Assembly (NCBI RefSeq): GCF_051131135.1
Contig: NZ_CP151274.1
Coordinates: 248,001-312,000 of the forward strand
Reading direction: 5' to 3'
Source of the DNA: Thermogladius sp023256015
GTDB taxonomy: Archaea > Thermoproteota > Thermoprotei_A > Sulfolobales > Desulfurococcaceae
Length of the DNA stretch: 64,000 bases
The notes beneath the pieces were generated by a model, which saw nothing but the letters and a program-made list of their open reading frames with translations, did not search any database and was not told where the DNA came from. A program made the position numbers and the translations under genes. Shown one piece after another: positions 34,629 through 43,705 of this stretch. How positions within the stretch are numbered: position 1 is the stretch's first letter; each line of letters starts with the position of its first letter.

Positions 34629-35203
34629 CCAAGTCGCTACTAAGGCACTGGGCTGAGTCCGAGGAAGTGGGCAGGGGCTCTGGGAAGGCCTGGCTTTACC
34701 TCAAAACCGCTTACTTCACAGCCACCTTGGGGGTAGGGTACTTCAACAACGTTGTAGCAGACGTCTTGAACCTCCTCTTGTCCGCCGCGCTACTGGTAGC
34801 CGGCGGTTGCCTCGACTTGCTGGCGTACTCGCTCGCCGTTTTCCTGCCGGCCGGGGGTGTTATGTTGGGGCTCAGCTACTCCGTCCACGGGTACACGCCC
34901 GCCATACTACACAACTACTTGTTCGGCTACAACACGTTTCTCTCGCTGATGCTTGTAGTGGCTACAACCAGCCCAAGGCTACTCGTCAGCGCCATGGACC
35001 GCGTCGGTCTCGGCCTCGCGATAAGGCTCATGAAAAACGTGGTCTGGGAGCTAGACGAGGTGCTGGACTCTAAGAGGAGCCGGGGTATAGAGTTGAGGTG
35101 GAGTCTCCGCGGGCAGCTGGTAGGGTTGTTCGACGCTACAAAAGTACTGGCTAGAAGGCTGGGCGTCCTCGAGTCCTCTTTGAGGGCGCGCGGCTTCGAC
35201 TGA
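34619..35203 (+). CDS. ecfT: ECF transporter T component (EcfT-like)
   Basis: 194 residues: four hydrophobic segments in the first 120 residues, then two coupling helices ending in Ala/Ser-Arg-Gly motifs (SKRSRG and LRARG), the diagnostic pair of EcfT that contacts the two ATPases. It is shorter than typical EcfT (about 260). The gene overlaps ecfA by 10 bases. Confidence 0.78.
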   Translation: MSVAKSLLRHWAESEEVGRGSGKAWLYLKTAYFTATLGVGYFNNVVADVLNLLLSAALLVAGGCLDLLAYSLAVFLPAGGVMLGLSYSVHGYTPAILHNYLFGYNTFLSLMLVVATTSPRLLVSAMDRVGLGLAIRLMKNVVWELDEVLDSKRSRGIELRWSLRGQLVGLFDATKVLARRLGVLESSLRARGFD

Positions 35204-35204
35204 G

Positions 35205-35810
35205 CTACTCCACATTAGCGTGTCTCTCCTTTAGATCGTCCTCCGAAACGCCGAGCTTCTCCATCAACTCTACTATGACGCCGTCCAGGAATATCATTAC
35301 GGTGTCTTCGAACAGCGTACCCAGAGGCGTCAGCGGCTCGTGCAGACCCATGACCTGCCTGACGTAGTAGTCGTCCTCTCTCGCCAACTTCGTTCTACCG
35401 GGTATCAGCACCACTACGTCGCCGAGCCTTGCGAGCGGGGAGTCCAAGTACGTGGTGATGCTCACGATCACCGCCCCGACAGACTTGGCCGCCTCCGCTA
35501 CTGACACCACTGACTTGGTCCTGCCCGAACCCGACAGTGCTATCAGCACGTCGCCCTTCCTCATGCTCGGGACGATCGTCTCCCCCATTACGTAGACCTG
35601 GAAACCCAGGTGCATCAACCTAAGGGCAAAGGCTTTGATCACCAGCCCGCTCCTGCCGGCGCCCGTGACAAAGACTTTACCACCCCTCTTATAGGCGTCG
35701 ACGAGGGTCTCTATCAGCCTGTCCTTGTCTTGGTCGCTTATGACCTCTATAGACTTAGTAACGTAGTCTATTATTTCCAACATCGCGCGCCGAGTTAGAC
35801 CAGTAACCAT
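35205..35810 (-). CDS. hxlB: 6-phospho-3-hexuloisomerase
   Basis: SIS-fold isomerase interconverting arabino-3-hexulose 6-phosphate and fructose 6-phosphate in the ribulose monophosphate pathway, which supplies ribose 5-phosphate in archaea without the pentose phosphate pathway. Signatures: GAGRSGLVIKAFALRLMHLGF, SGSGRTKSV, PLGTLFED and terminal ERHANVE. Length 201 is the free-standing form; the partner hexulose-phosphate synthase is not next to it. Convergent with ecfT (1-base gap). Confidence 0.93.
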   Translation of the reverse strand: MVTGLTRRAMLEIIDYVTKSIEVISDQDKDRLIETLVDAYKRGGKVFVTGAGRSGLVIKAFALRLMHLGFQVYVMGETIVPSMRKGDVLIALSGSGRTKSVVSVAEAAKSVGAVIVSITTYLDSPLARLGDVVVLIPGRTKLAREDDYYVRQVMGLHEPLTPLGTLFEDTVMIFLDGVIVELMEKLGVSEDDLKERHANVE

Positions 35811-35928
35811 GAGAGCCCTGATTCAAATATTTTGAAGTACGTATTAAAACATAATCGCCTTAAGGATGTACGTACGCAAAACGCCTACCAGCTGGCGAGA
35901 ATAAAATGTCCTCTTCCGATAACTCTTA

Positions 35929-36960
35929 TTGGCCCCGCTCTCTCACGCCTCTGGAAGAAACCTCGCGGTTGATGATTGTGAGAGAGCTGCGGTCGAGCGG
36001 GGCACACCCCTTTACAGGGAGACTGAATTGAGTGTAAGTACTTCGGCCCCTTACGGTGACGCCAGGAAGCTGAGTGTACTGAGGCCGTTTGACCCCTGGA
36101 ACTCCCCTCTGTGCACGTGCCCGTTGAAGTACAGCCTACACCCCTACACGGGGTGCAGCCACTTTTGTCTCTACTGTTACGCAACCTCCTACATCGGGAG
36201 GAGGCCCAGCACTCCCAAGAGGGGTTTCCTCGAGAGGCTTAGAAAGGACTTGAATTACGTGAACCCCAGGCTGGTAATCGAGCTCAGCAGTAGTAGCGAC
36301 CCGTACCCCCCTCTCGAGGAGTGGCTGAGGTTGACGAGGAGGACACTACAGGTCTTGTCGGAGAGGAGGTTGAGGGTGCTCATCACTACCAAGGGAGACA
36401 TCGTAGTGAGGGACGTCGACATCCTAAGGGAGACGCCCAGCGCGGTAATGATAACCATAACGACGATAGACGACTCGCTAGCGTCTAAGCTAGAGCCCGG
36501 CGCTCCCAGCCCGTCGAGGAGGTTGAGAGCCGTCGAGAAGCTGAGTGAGGCGGGCATACCTGTCGGAGTCAGGGTCGACCCTATACTCCCCGGTCTCAAC
36601 GACGACCCGACCTCGATCAAGGAGCTGGTCGATGCCGTGGCCAACGCCGGCGCTAAACACGTGGTTACGTCGACCTACAAGCTCAAGCCCGACAGCTACA
36701 GGAGGATCGTGGAGGCCTTTCCAGAGCTAGAGAAGCTGTACAAGAGGCTCTACTTCGAAGAGGGGGAGCTGATACAAGGCTACAGGTACCTCGGCAAACC
36801 CCTCAGAGCAAGGATGCTCGCCCCTGTCATAGAGTTCTCTCTGGCGAGGGGCCTGACGGCGGCTGTCTGCAGAGAGGGGCTGGGGGTAGGCTTTTTAAGG
36901 GCCCCTAGTTGTGATGGATCCCATCTCGTAGCGTCCAGGGTCCCATATGGACGAGGTTGA
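35929..36960 (+). CDS. Radical SAM protein, SPL-like family
   Basis: Cluster motif C76-x3-C80-x2-C83 (GCSHFCLYCYATSY) preceded by RPFDPWNSPLCTCPLKYSLHPY, whose C62 and C64 are extra conserved cysteines. SAM-binding regions SSSSDPYPP and TTKGDIVVRD follow. Related to, but distinct from, the radical SAM protein at 30616. Start is uncertain: TTG 35929 lies about 25 bases after a TATA-like AATAAAA (35899-35905), or TTG 36028, which would shorten the protein by 33 residues. Overlaps the ZPR1 gene by 14 bases. Confidence 0.82.
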   Translation: MAPLSHASGRNLAVDDCERAAVERGTPLYRETELSVSTSAPYGDARKLSVLRPFDPWNSPLCTCPLKYSLHPYTGCSHFCLYCYATSYIGRRPSTPKRGFLERLRKDLNYVNPRLVIELSSSSDPYPPLEEWLRLTRRTLQVLSERRLRVLITTKGDIVVRDVDILRETPSAVMITITTIDDSLASKLEPGAPSPSRRLRAVEKLSEAGIPVGVRVDPILPGLNDDPTSIKELVDAVANAGAKHVVTSTYKLKPDSYRRIVEAFPELEKLYKRLYFEEGELIQGYRYLGKPLRARMLAPVIEFSLARGLTAAVCREGLGVGFLRAPSCDGSHLVASRVPYGRG

Positions 36961-37483
36961 GCAGCAACCGAGGCCGCTCAAGGTCCTCGAGTACAAGGCG
37001 CGCTGCCCGCTCTGCGGAAAGGAGGGCGTCGTAGAGGAGTTCTTATACAAGATACCCTTCTTCGGCGAAGTGCTGTTGTCGACCTTTAAGTGCCCCCACT
37101 GCGGGTACAAGCACAGCGATGTAACGAGCCTCGAGGAGAGCGAGCCGGTCCAAATCTTGTACAGGATAGAGAAGTCTGGTGACGAGCGGGCCCTCATCAT
37201 CAAGTCGTCTGCGGCGACGATCAAGATCCCCGAGGTCGACATCGAGGTCTCCCCGGGTCTCTTCTCCCAAGGCGAGATAACAACGGTTGAAGGGGTCATC
37301 ACGAGGGTGATAGACGTGCTGAGATACGCGTGCGAGAACTCGTCCCCTGCGTGTTCCTCGAAGATCGAATACCTTGAAGGGGTTCTTAGAGGCCTCAAGC
37401 CGGTCACGATAGTCGTGTCAGACCCGACAGGTGTCTCGAGGATCTTAAGCGAGAAGGCGATAGTGAAAAAGCTGAGTGAGTAA
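36947..37483 (+). CDS. ZPR1-type zinc-finger protein
   Basis: C20-x2-C23 and C49-x2-C52 (CPLCGKEG and FKCPHCGYKHSDV) form the ZPR1 zinc finger; the following beta-barrel region has SGDERALIIKSSAATIKIPE and GVITRVIDVL. Eukaryotic ZPR1 assists eEF1A folding; archaeal single-domain homologues probably aid the elongation factor similarly, by inference. Length 178 is normal for the archaeal single-module form. Confidence 0.88.
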   Translation: MDEVEQQPRPLKVLEYKARCPLCGKEGVVEEFLYKIPFFGEVLLSTFKCPHCGYKHSDVTSLEESEPVQILYRIEKSGDERALIIKSSAATIKIPEVDIEVSPGLFSQGEITTVEGVITRVIDVLRYACENSSPACSSKIEYLEGVLRGLKPVTIVVSDPTGVSRILSEKAIVKKLSE

Positions 37484-37500
37484 GGGGTTTGCGAGCTAGT

Positions 37501-39300
37501 CTATTCGAGGAAAAGGGGTACGAGCTTAGCGTTCATGACGTCAACAAGTCCTTTGTCTGTTATTCTCAGCTCTGGGATGACCGGTAGCGCGACCAGTGCT
37601 AGTGTCATGAAGAAGCTCTCGAACTCTACATCGAGCTTCTCCCTGAGCCTATTCACGAAGTTCTTGTACTCGGAGTACACCTCCTCGGGCTCTTTCACGC
37701 TCATCAAGCCCGCCAACCTCAACTCGACGAGCCCGAGTACCTCCCCCTCGTGGACCGCCACTATTCCACCCTGTATCTCCGCCAGCTTCTTGACCGCCAG
37801 GCTCATGTCGACAGGGTCCCGCCCGGCAACGATGACATTGTGTGTGTCGTGAGCTATGGTCTGGGCCAAGCCGCCGATCCTGACGCCTAGACCCTTTATA
37901 ATCCCCCTCCCAGTACTCCCGCTACCCTTATGCCTCTCGATCACGCTCACGTATAGCTCGTCCTCACCCAGTACAGGCCTGTGGTCGACCACCTCAACGT
38001 CCTCCCTTACCCACTTCGTCAAGGCCGAGCCGGGCTTGACCTCTATGACGTTGGCTTTTACAGTGCCCTTAGGCACACTAGCCCGCGGAACCAAGTCCTC
38101 GGGAGCCGGGAGCCGCTTTAAGTTCACCGTCTTCAACGCGTAGTCGGGGTAAACAGGCTTCACGAACTCCTTCTTCAACTCCCCCTTGTAGTAGATGACC
38201 CCGCCGTTCGCGATGACGGTCTCCGGGACGACGTACTCCAGCCTGCTGAAAGTGAATATGTCTGCCAGCCTTGCGGGGGCCACGACGCCAATGTGCTCCT
38301 GTAGGTGCAGCCTGGTGGCGGGCCTCAAGGTCGCGTACTTGATCGCCTTCACTGGGTCCATCCCGTTCTCGATCGCCTCGTTCACGATCCTGTCCATGTG
38401 GCCCTTCTCGAAGAGGTCCACCACGTTCAAGTCGTCGCTTGTAAAAGAGCAGACCTCGCAGTCCACCTTGGAGAGACTCTGCAGTAGGGGCTCTAGGTCC
38501 CTCCAGGCGCTCCCCTGCCTTATGAACACGTGCATACCCCTCCTAGCCTTCTCCAGGGCCTCCAGGCCCTCGGTGGACTCGTGGTCGCTGAATATGCCCG
38601 CCGATATGTACGCGTTAAGCATGTCCTCGGGCAGCAGCGGGGCGTGGCCGTTAACTACAAGCCCCTTCTCGTAGGCCACTTTGACCTTCTCTAGAACCTC
38701 CTCGGAGGAGTTCACGACGCTCACGAAGTCCATTACCTCGCCCAGCCCCACCACGTTCTCGAGGTCCGCGAGCTTCTCTACGTCGCGTGCCGTGATCACG
38801 TGAGCCGTGGTCTCCAGGCCCATACTGGGCGAGGTGGCCGGTACACAACTAGGTATGTCTATGAGGATCTTGAGGGGGAGCTTCAGAGAGGCCTCCGCAA
38901 ATATCCTTACGCCTTCAACCCCTAGAACGTTGCCTATCTCGTGAGGGTCGGCTACCACCGTCGTTGTCCCGTGCCTTAGAGCTACCTTGGAGAAGCCGTA
39001 GGGATCGAGGAGGCTGGACTCGATGTGTATATGGGGGTCGATGAAACCCGGTGCCACGTACCCACCTCTACCGTCGATCACCAGCGTGTCAGGCCCGATG
39101 TACCTGCTCACGCCGTTGGAGTTCACTATGCCAGCGATCCTCCTCCCCTTCACCAGCACCGCTCTGTTCTCGAGGACCTCGCCAGTAGTCACGCTCACGA
39201 CGTTCGCGTTCACGACGACGATGTCAGCGGGGAGGAGGCCCCTCGCGACCTTTATAAGGTTGGCTCTCTCGGATATGTCGTACTTGAATAAGCTCCTCAT
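37501..39300 (-). CDS. ade: Adenine deaminase
   Basis: Converts adenine to hypoxanthine for purine salvage. Amidohydrolase fold with metal motif PGFIDPHIHIES, VADPHEIGNVLG, and the C-terminal RHKGSGSTGRGIIKGLG and AHDTHNVIVAGRD regions specific for Ade. 599 residues from ATG 39300, which is preceded by GAGGAG at 5-base spacing; the frame continues to 39525 but over the divergent gene's coding sequence. Promoter is shared with the MTA/SAH deaminase on the other strand. Confidence 0.93.
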   Translation of the reverse strand: MRSLFKYDISERANLIKVARGLLPADIVVVNANVVSVTTGEVLENRAVLVKGRRIAGIVNSNGVSRYIGPDTLVIDGRGGYVAPGFIDPHIHIESSLLDPYGFSKVALRHGTTTVVADPHEIGNVLGVEGVRIFAEASLKLPLKILIDIPSCVPATSPSMGLETTAHVITARDVEKLADLENVVGLGEVMDFVSVVNSSEEVLEKVKVAYEKGLVVNGHAPLLPEDMLNAYISAGIFSDHESTEGLEALEKARRGMHVFIRQGSAWRDLEPLLQSLSKVDCEVCSFTSDDLNVVDLFEKGHMDRIVNEAIENGMDPVKAIKYATLRPATRLHLQEHIGVVAPARLADIFTFSRLEYVVPETVIANGGVIYYKGELKKEFVKPVYPDYALKTVNLKRLPAPEDLVPRASVPKGTVKANVIEVKPGSALTKWVREDVEVVDHRPVLGEDELYVSVIERHKGSGSTGRGIIKGLGVRIGGLAQTIAHDTHNVIVAGRDPVDMSLAVKKLAEIQGGIVAVHEGEVLGLVELRLAGLMSVKEPEEVYSEYKNFVNRLREKLDVEFESFFMTLALVALPVIPELRITDKGLVDVMNAKLVPLFLE

Positions 39301-39364
39301 GAGTACTCCTCGTGGGGTTTTACTAATTTCTCTCAACATCACCTTATTAATTTTCACGGCAGAT
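39301..39364. promoter_or_regulatory. Divergent promoter between two amidohydrolase genes
   Basis: TTATTAATTTTC at about 39344-39354 is AT-rich and TATA-like on both strands. On the minus strand it predicts transcription start near 39318 and an 18-base leader with Shine-Dalgarno before ade. On the plus strand it lies very close to ATG 39365, so either an internal GTG (39371 or 39377) is the true start or an upstream AT-rich element is used. Confidence 0.4.
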
Positions 39365-40786
39365 ATGCTAGTGAAGGTGGAGGCTGTGGCGGACATATAC
39401 GTAAGGGGCGGATGGATCGTAACGATGGACCCGCAGAAAAGGGTGATCAAGGACGGCGCTGTAGCGGTGGAAGGGGGCGTAATAACCGCGGTAGGGAAGA
39501 GAGACAACTTGGACCCGCAGTACAAGTCCTACAGCGACGTGGTGATCGACGCGCGAGACGGCGTGGTGATACCGGGCCTCGTCAACACGCACGTCCACCT
39601 CGCCCAGGGGCTCTTGAAGGCCTGCGCCGACTACAAGAGGCTCATCCCCTGGCTCAAGGACAGGGTGTGGCCGCTGCAGGGCAACTACAAGCCGGAGGAG
39701 GCGTCGGTCTCGGCGAAGTTGGTGGTCGCCGAGATGCTGAAGTCGGGTGTCACGACCTTCCTCGAGACGGGCCTAGTAGGTAGGTACGGCGTGGACGCAA
39801 TAATCGAGTTCCTACACGACAGCGGTATCAGGGCAGCTGTCGCTAGGCATGTAATGGACTTGAAAGGGTACGCGCTAGAGGAGAACGTCTTACACGAGGG
39901 CCTCGTGGAGCCGGGGGACACCAGCTTCAACGACACGATAAGGCTCTACCACAAGTACCACGGCCGGGACTCGAGGATATGGATCTGGTTCGGTCCGAGG
40001 ACCCCCGGCGCGGTGTCCGTGGAGCTGTACAAGAAGATGTCCGAGAAGGCTAGGGAGATGAAGACAGGGATCACGATGCACCTAGCCGAGGTCAGGGAAG
40101 ACGTGGACTACACCGTCAAGGTTTTCGGTAAAAAGCCTGTCGAGTTTGCTCACTGGGTCGGCCTAACCGGGCCTAACGTAGTCCTAGTCCACGTAGTCTG
40201 GGCGACGGACGACGAGATCGACCTGCTGGCTAAGACCAAGACTAGCGTGAGCCACAACCCGTCGTCCAACCTGAAGCTCGCCAGCGGGGGCGCCAGGGTC
40301 TCGGAGATGTTGAGGAGGGGTGTCAACGTAACTTTGGGCACAGACGGCGGGCCGAGCAACAACGACTACGACCTTATCAGGGAGATGAAGGTGGCCGCGC
40401 TACTCCAGCCCCTCCTGACCGGTGACCCCGAAGCGATAAGAGCGGAGCAAGTACTCGAGATGGCGACAATAAACGGTGCGAAGGCCCTGATGATCGACCA
40501 CTTAGTCGGTAGTATAGAGGTCGGCAAGAGAGCCGACCTCGTGGTGGTCGACTTTCACAAACCACACCTGAAGCCGCTGAACAACCCGGTGTCCCACCTC
40601 GTCTACTCCGCCATGGGTAGCGACGTCAAGCACGTCATAGTAGACGGCAGGCTCGTGGTCTTCGAAAGGCAGATACTGACGTTCGACGAGGAGGAAGTCC
40701 TCAGGAAGGCCGACGAGGCCGCGTTCAACCTCTACCAGCGAGCAGGGGTCTGCAGGGAGCCCGACCTCAAGTGGCCCATCTTTTAA
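39365..40786 (+). CDS. 5-methylthioadenosine/S-adenosylhomocysteine deaminase family
   Basis: Metal-dependent amidohydrolase. H76 and H78 in NTHVHLAQG, further ligands in TMHLAEV, LVHVVWA and LGTDGG. The segment WLKDRVWPLQ is typical of the MtaD/SsnA group, which deaminates MTA, SAH or adenosine-like compounds. About 473 residues, full length. ATG 39365 is chosen; in-frame GTG codons at 39371 and 39377 are alternatives. Divergent from adenine deaminase, giving a purine salvage pair. Confidence 0.88.
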   Translation: MLVKVEAVADIYVRGGWIVTMDPQKRVIKDGAVAVEGGVITAVGKRDNLDPQYKSYSDVVIDARDGVVIPGLVNTHVHLAQGLLKACADYKRLIPWLKDRVWPLQGNYKPEEASVSAKLVVAEMLKSGVTTFLETGLVGRYGVDAIIEFLHDSGIRAAVARHVMDLKGYALEENVLHEGLVEPGDTSFNDTIRLYHKYHGRDSRIWIWFGPRTPGAVSVELYKKMSEKAREMKTGITMHLAEVREDVDYTVKVFGKKPVEFAHWVGLTGPNVVLVHVVWATDDEIDLLAKTKTSVSHNPSSNLKLASGGARVSEMLRRGVNVTLGTDGGPSNNDYDLIREMKVAALLQPLLTGDPEAIRAEQVLEMATINGAKALMIDHLVGSIEVGKRADLVVVDFHKPHLKPLNNPVSHLVYSAMGSDVKHVIVDGRLVVFERQILTFDEEEVLRKADEAAFNLYQRAGVCREPDLKWPIF

Positions 40787-41055
40787 CCAGTTTTTCCTTC
40801 CCTTAAATTTTAACACTCTACTTTTTTATGAACACTTTACTGCGTTACGTGATACTGTTTAAATGCTTAAAGTAATCCGTGTTTTCAATTTAAACTCGAT
40901 CCCTACAAAGAATGATTCTGATTAATGATTTAATATTTAATATTATTGGTGTTACTTTATGTGTCTCAAATACTGATTAATTTCCGAGCAATAAATTTAT
41001 ATATCCCCTCATTCTACAATTAAAAGTGAAAATAAAAGTGTAAGAGGGTCGGATC
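40787..41055. other. AT-rich intergenic region with terminator and strong promoter
   Basis: T runs at 40791-40795 and 40822-40827 look like terminators of the upstream gene. The next 150 bases are very AT-rich with no ORF or clear hairpin. TTTATATA at about 40995-41002 is a near-ideal TATA box, predicting transcription start near 41025 for the CC1-like gene. Nothing else is seen. Confidence 0.5.
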
Positions 41056-41223
41056 ATGCCTGAGAAGCTAAAGTTCTTCGACCTAAAGGCGAAGAAGTAC
41101 TACGAGACCGACCAGTACGAGGTCGTCGTCAGGGAGACTAAGAGGGGCAAGATCAAGATAGCGTTCGCTACAAGCCCCTACACCGGCAAGAAGTTCGCCA
41201 GGATCCTAGGCCCGGCCAAGTAA
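41056..41223 (+). CDS. CC1-like small chromatin protein
   Basis: Fifty-five residues, strongly basic, beginning MPEKLKFFDLKAKKYYETDQ and containing SPYTGKKFARILG. From memory this matches the crenarchaeal CC1 DNA-binding protein of Thermoproteus and Aeropyrum, a 6-kDa monomer that binds single- and double-stranded DNA. The ATG has a GAGGGT Shine-Dalgarno 6 bases upstream and a strong TATA about 60 bases upstream, as expected for an abundant protein. Too short to be sure of the family without a search. Confidence 0.65.
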   Translation: MPEKLKFFDLKAKKYYETDQYEVVVRETKRGKIKIAFATSPYTGKKFARILGPAK

Positions 41224-41252
41224 GCCCGTTAAACCCCTAACCAGGAAACCTC

Positions 41253-41258
41253 TTTTTT
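41253..41258 (+). terminator. T-run after CC1-like gene
   Basis: TCTTTTTTAA lies 30 bases past the stop codon and just before the convergent cysteine desulfurase gene. Confidence 0.5.
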
Positions 41259-41282
41259 AATCCCCGCATCGTTCTCCTGCTC

Positions 41283-42614
41283 TTAGCCTCCTGTACAGGC
41301 AGCTTCTACAGGCTTGGACTTCAGCGCTTCCTTCAACTCGATGACTCTCCTCAGGACGTCTATGAAATAGTCTATCTCCTCGTGCGTGTTGTAGACGTAG
41401 AAGCTGGCCCTAACAGAGCCGAAGATCCTCATCCTCTCGTCGGCGCTGTCGGGGACCTTGTCTGGGGGAGGGTCTAGGTAGGTCATCTTGAGCCTGTAGT
41501 GCAGTGGGTGGGCGCAGTGCAGGCCCGTCCTCACGGCAATCCCGAAGAAGTCGAGCGCCATGCCCACGGTGTGGTGGTGCAGCCCCTTCACGTTGAACGC
41601 CACGACGCCGGTCTTGTCGTCAGGCCTCCGAGGCCCGTAGACTACGACCTCGTCGGGGAACTCCTCCTCCAGCCTCTTCAGCAGATACTCGACGAGCCTC
41701 TTCTCGTGCTCCCTCACGTTCTCCATGCCGAGCCTGAGCAGGTACTCGGCTGCGGCCGCCAGGCCTATACCGGCCTCTATGTTCGGGGTGCCGGCCTCGA
41801 ACCTCCACGGGATGTCGAGCCACACAATGTCGTCCAGCGTTACGTCCTTGATCGTGTCGCCGCCGACCTTGAACGTACCCAGCCTCTCGAGTAGGTCTCT
41901 CCTACCCCACAGGACGCCGCTCCCCGTCGGGCCCAGCATCTTGTGGCCGCTGAAGGCCATGAAGTCTAGACCCAGCTGCCTCACGTTGGTGGGGATGTGG
42001 GGGACGTACTGGGCGCCGTCGCCTATCACGATCGCCCCCACCTCTCTGGCCCTCTTCGCGATCTCCCTGACGTTGTTGATAGTCCCGAGGACGTTGCTGG
42101 CCATCGTGAACACCACTACTTTAGTCCTCTTCGTGATCGCCTCGTCGATAGAACTGTAGTCCAGGTACCCCTCGGAAGTGACGTCTATGTACTTGACCTT
42201 GGCCCCCCTCATAGCGGCTATCTTCCTCCACGGCAACATAGTGCTGTGGTGGTCCATCACGGTAGTCACCACCTCGTCGCCCTCCCTTAGGTTCTCGAGG
42301 CCATAGGTGTACGCCAGCAGGTTCATGGCGTCGGTCGTGTTGTTGACAAAGACCACCTCTTCCCAGGAGTACGCGTTGATGAACTTCGCGAGCGTCTCGT
42401 GGGCCTTCTCGTACATCTCGCTAGCCTCCTGGCTCAGCGTGTGGAGGCCCCTGTGGACGTTAGCGTAGTGCTTGCTGTAAAACTCGACTATTCTGTTGAT
42501 CACCTGGACGGGCTTCTGCGTCGAGGCAGCGTTGTCAAAGTACACGAGCTTCCTGCCCTTAACGACTCGCTCGAGGATGGGAAAGTCCTTCCTGACTTCA
42601 AGTGGGTCAAACAT
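41283..42614 (-). CDS. SufS-type cysteine desulfurase
   Basis: Releases sulfur from cysteine for iron-sulfur cluster and thio-cofactor synthesis. PLP lysine K225 in FSGHKMLGPTGSG, histidine in DHHSTMLPW, and catalytic cysteine in RTGLHCAHP, followed by GSVRASFYVYNT, the group II (SufS/CsdA) pattern. 443 residues from ATG 42614; AT-rich GTATAATT near 42650 gives a leader of about 10 bases. The frame runs upstream to 42728 without family sequence. Confidence 0.92.
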   Translation of the reverse strand: MFDPLEVRKDFPILERVVKGRKLVYFDNAASTQKPVQVINRIVEFYSKHYANVHRGLHTLSQEASEMYEKAHETLAKFINAYSWEEVVFVNNTTDAMNLLAYTYGLENLREGDEVVTTVMDHHSTMLPWRKIAAMRGAKVKYIDVTSEGYLDYSSIDEAITKRTKVVVFTMASNVLGTINNVREIAKRAREVGAIVIGDGAQYVPHIPTNVRQLGLDFMAFSGHKMLGPTGSGVLWGRRDLLERLGTFKVGGDTIKDVTLDDIVWLDIPWRFEAGTPNIEAGIGLAAAAEYLLRLGMENVREHEKRLVEYLLKRLEEEFPDEVVVYGPRRPDDKTGVVAFNVKGLHHHTVGMALDFFGIAVRTGLHCAHPLHYRLKMTYLDPPPDKVPDSADERMRIFGSVRASFYVYNTHEEIDYFIDVLRRVIELKEALKSKPVEAACTGG

Positions 42615-42688
42615 CCGGAGTCCCAGAATTTCATATCCTAGTATGACAATTATACTTTTATCGGTGCTGAGGGGTACCAGGTGGTCAG

Positions 42689-43705
42689 TTGAGGGTGGCC
42701 CTCGTAGCGAGCGGCGGAGGGCACACAAGCTTCGCCGTGGCTCTTGCCGAGCGCCTCCTAGACCTCGAGCCGGGGCTCGAGATCGATGTCGTCGCGCCGG
42801 CGGGCGACACCAACACTCTAAGGCGCTTGGCCTCGAGGCTGCGCGGCCGCGGCGTTAGAGTCTCGACATCGCCCAAGCCTCTGCACCCCCAGGAAAGGTT
42901 GTACAGGGTCTTAACGAGGGCTCCGCACGCGCTCGTAAAGGCGTCGGCTTTCGCGAGGGGTGTAGACGCCCTCGTCTGCACCGGCTCCAACCACAGCGTA
43001 CCCCCCTCGCTGGCGGCTCTTGCCAGGGGGGTGCCGGTCTTCTGCGTCGAGGACCCGTACAGGGTGTTCGAGAAGAGCAGGTCGGTGGGGCTGCTCCACG
43101 GGCTGGGGGCCTACGCGCTCCTGCAGTGGGGGGAGCAGTTGAGACTCTACAGGAGTAGGGGTTTTTATGTCGGGCTGATCTACGAGAGGCCCGTCTACAA
43201 GCCGGAGAGGGGGGGTTACGTCCTCGTCACGACTGGGACTATGGGGCACCGCCTACTCTTTAGGACGATCGCGAGAGGGGGGCTGAGGGGCTACAGGCTG
43301 GTCATCCAGGCGGGCAAGTACTGGGCGGAGTACCTCAAGAGGAAGCTGCCGGGTAGCGTAGTGTTCGACTACGATCCCGACATAGACAGGTGGATCGCGG
43401 GGGCAGACCTCGTCATCACGCACCAGGGGATAGCGGCCATACAGGCCAGCCAGGCCTACGGTAAACCCGTTGTGATCGCCTACAACCCCGACATACCGCT
43501 GGCCGGGGGAAGGGAGGGCGCGGAGTTCGTGGCGCGGAAGCTGAACTTGGGCTACCTAACACCAGACCCAGGCGACCCATCTCAGCTAGACAGGGTCGTG
43601 GAGGAGACGCTCTCGAAAAGGCCGGCTGCCTTCGGCGACGGGGCTGCCAAGGCGTCGAAGGTGGTCCTCGACTTCGTCAAGGGGGTAGGACGCCGGGCAG
43701 CCTAG
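42689..43705 (+). CDS. Alg13/Alg14-like glycosyltransferase, single chain
   Basis: GT-B fold. The N-terminal half has VASGGGHTSFAVALAERLL, as in Alg14 (membrane-side half), and the C-terminal half VTTGTMGHRLLFRT and ITHQGIAAIQ, as in Alg13 (UDP-GlcNAc-binding half). In eukaryotes these are two proteins adding the second GlcNAc to dolichol-PP-GlcNAc; here both are in one 338-residue protein, similar to MurG organisation. A role in lipid-linked glycan assembly for N-glycosylation is likely but inferred. TTG start preceded by GGTGGT. The 3' end overlaps the convergent gene by 29 bases. Confidence 0.78.
   Translation: MRVALVASGGGHTSFAVALAERLLDLEPGLEIDVVAPAGDTNTLRRLASRLRGRGVRVSTSPKPLHPQERLYRVLTRAPHALVKASAFARGVDALVCTGSNHSVPPSLAALARGVPVFCVEDPYRVFEKSRSVGLLHGLGAYALLQWGEQLRLYRSRGFYVGLIYERPVYKPERGGYVLVTTGTMGHRLLFRTIARGGLRGYRLVIQAGKYWAEYLKRKLPGSVVFDYDPDIDRWIAGADLVITHQGIAAIQASQAYGKPVVIAYNPDIPLAGGREGAEFVARKLNLGYLTPDPGDPSQLDRVVEETLSKRPAAFGDGAAKASKVVLDFVKGVGRRAA

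Noticed and set aside
35969..36026. TTGATGA ... CTGA resembling box C and D
   Set aside because: No acceptable C' box, D' would be CTGC, and the distance to D is too long; more likely 5' coding sequence of the radical SAM gene. A 10-bp inverted repeat there (GCTCTCTCAC/GTGAGAGAGC) is also probably incidental.
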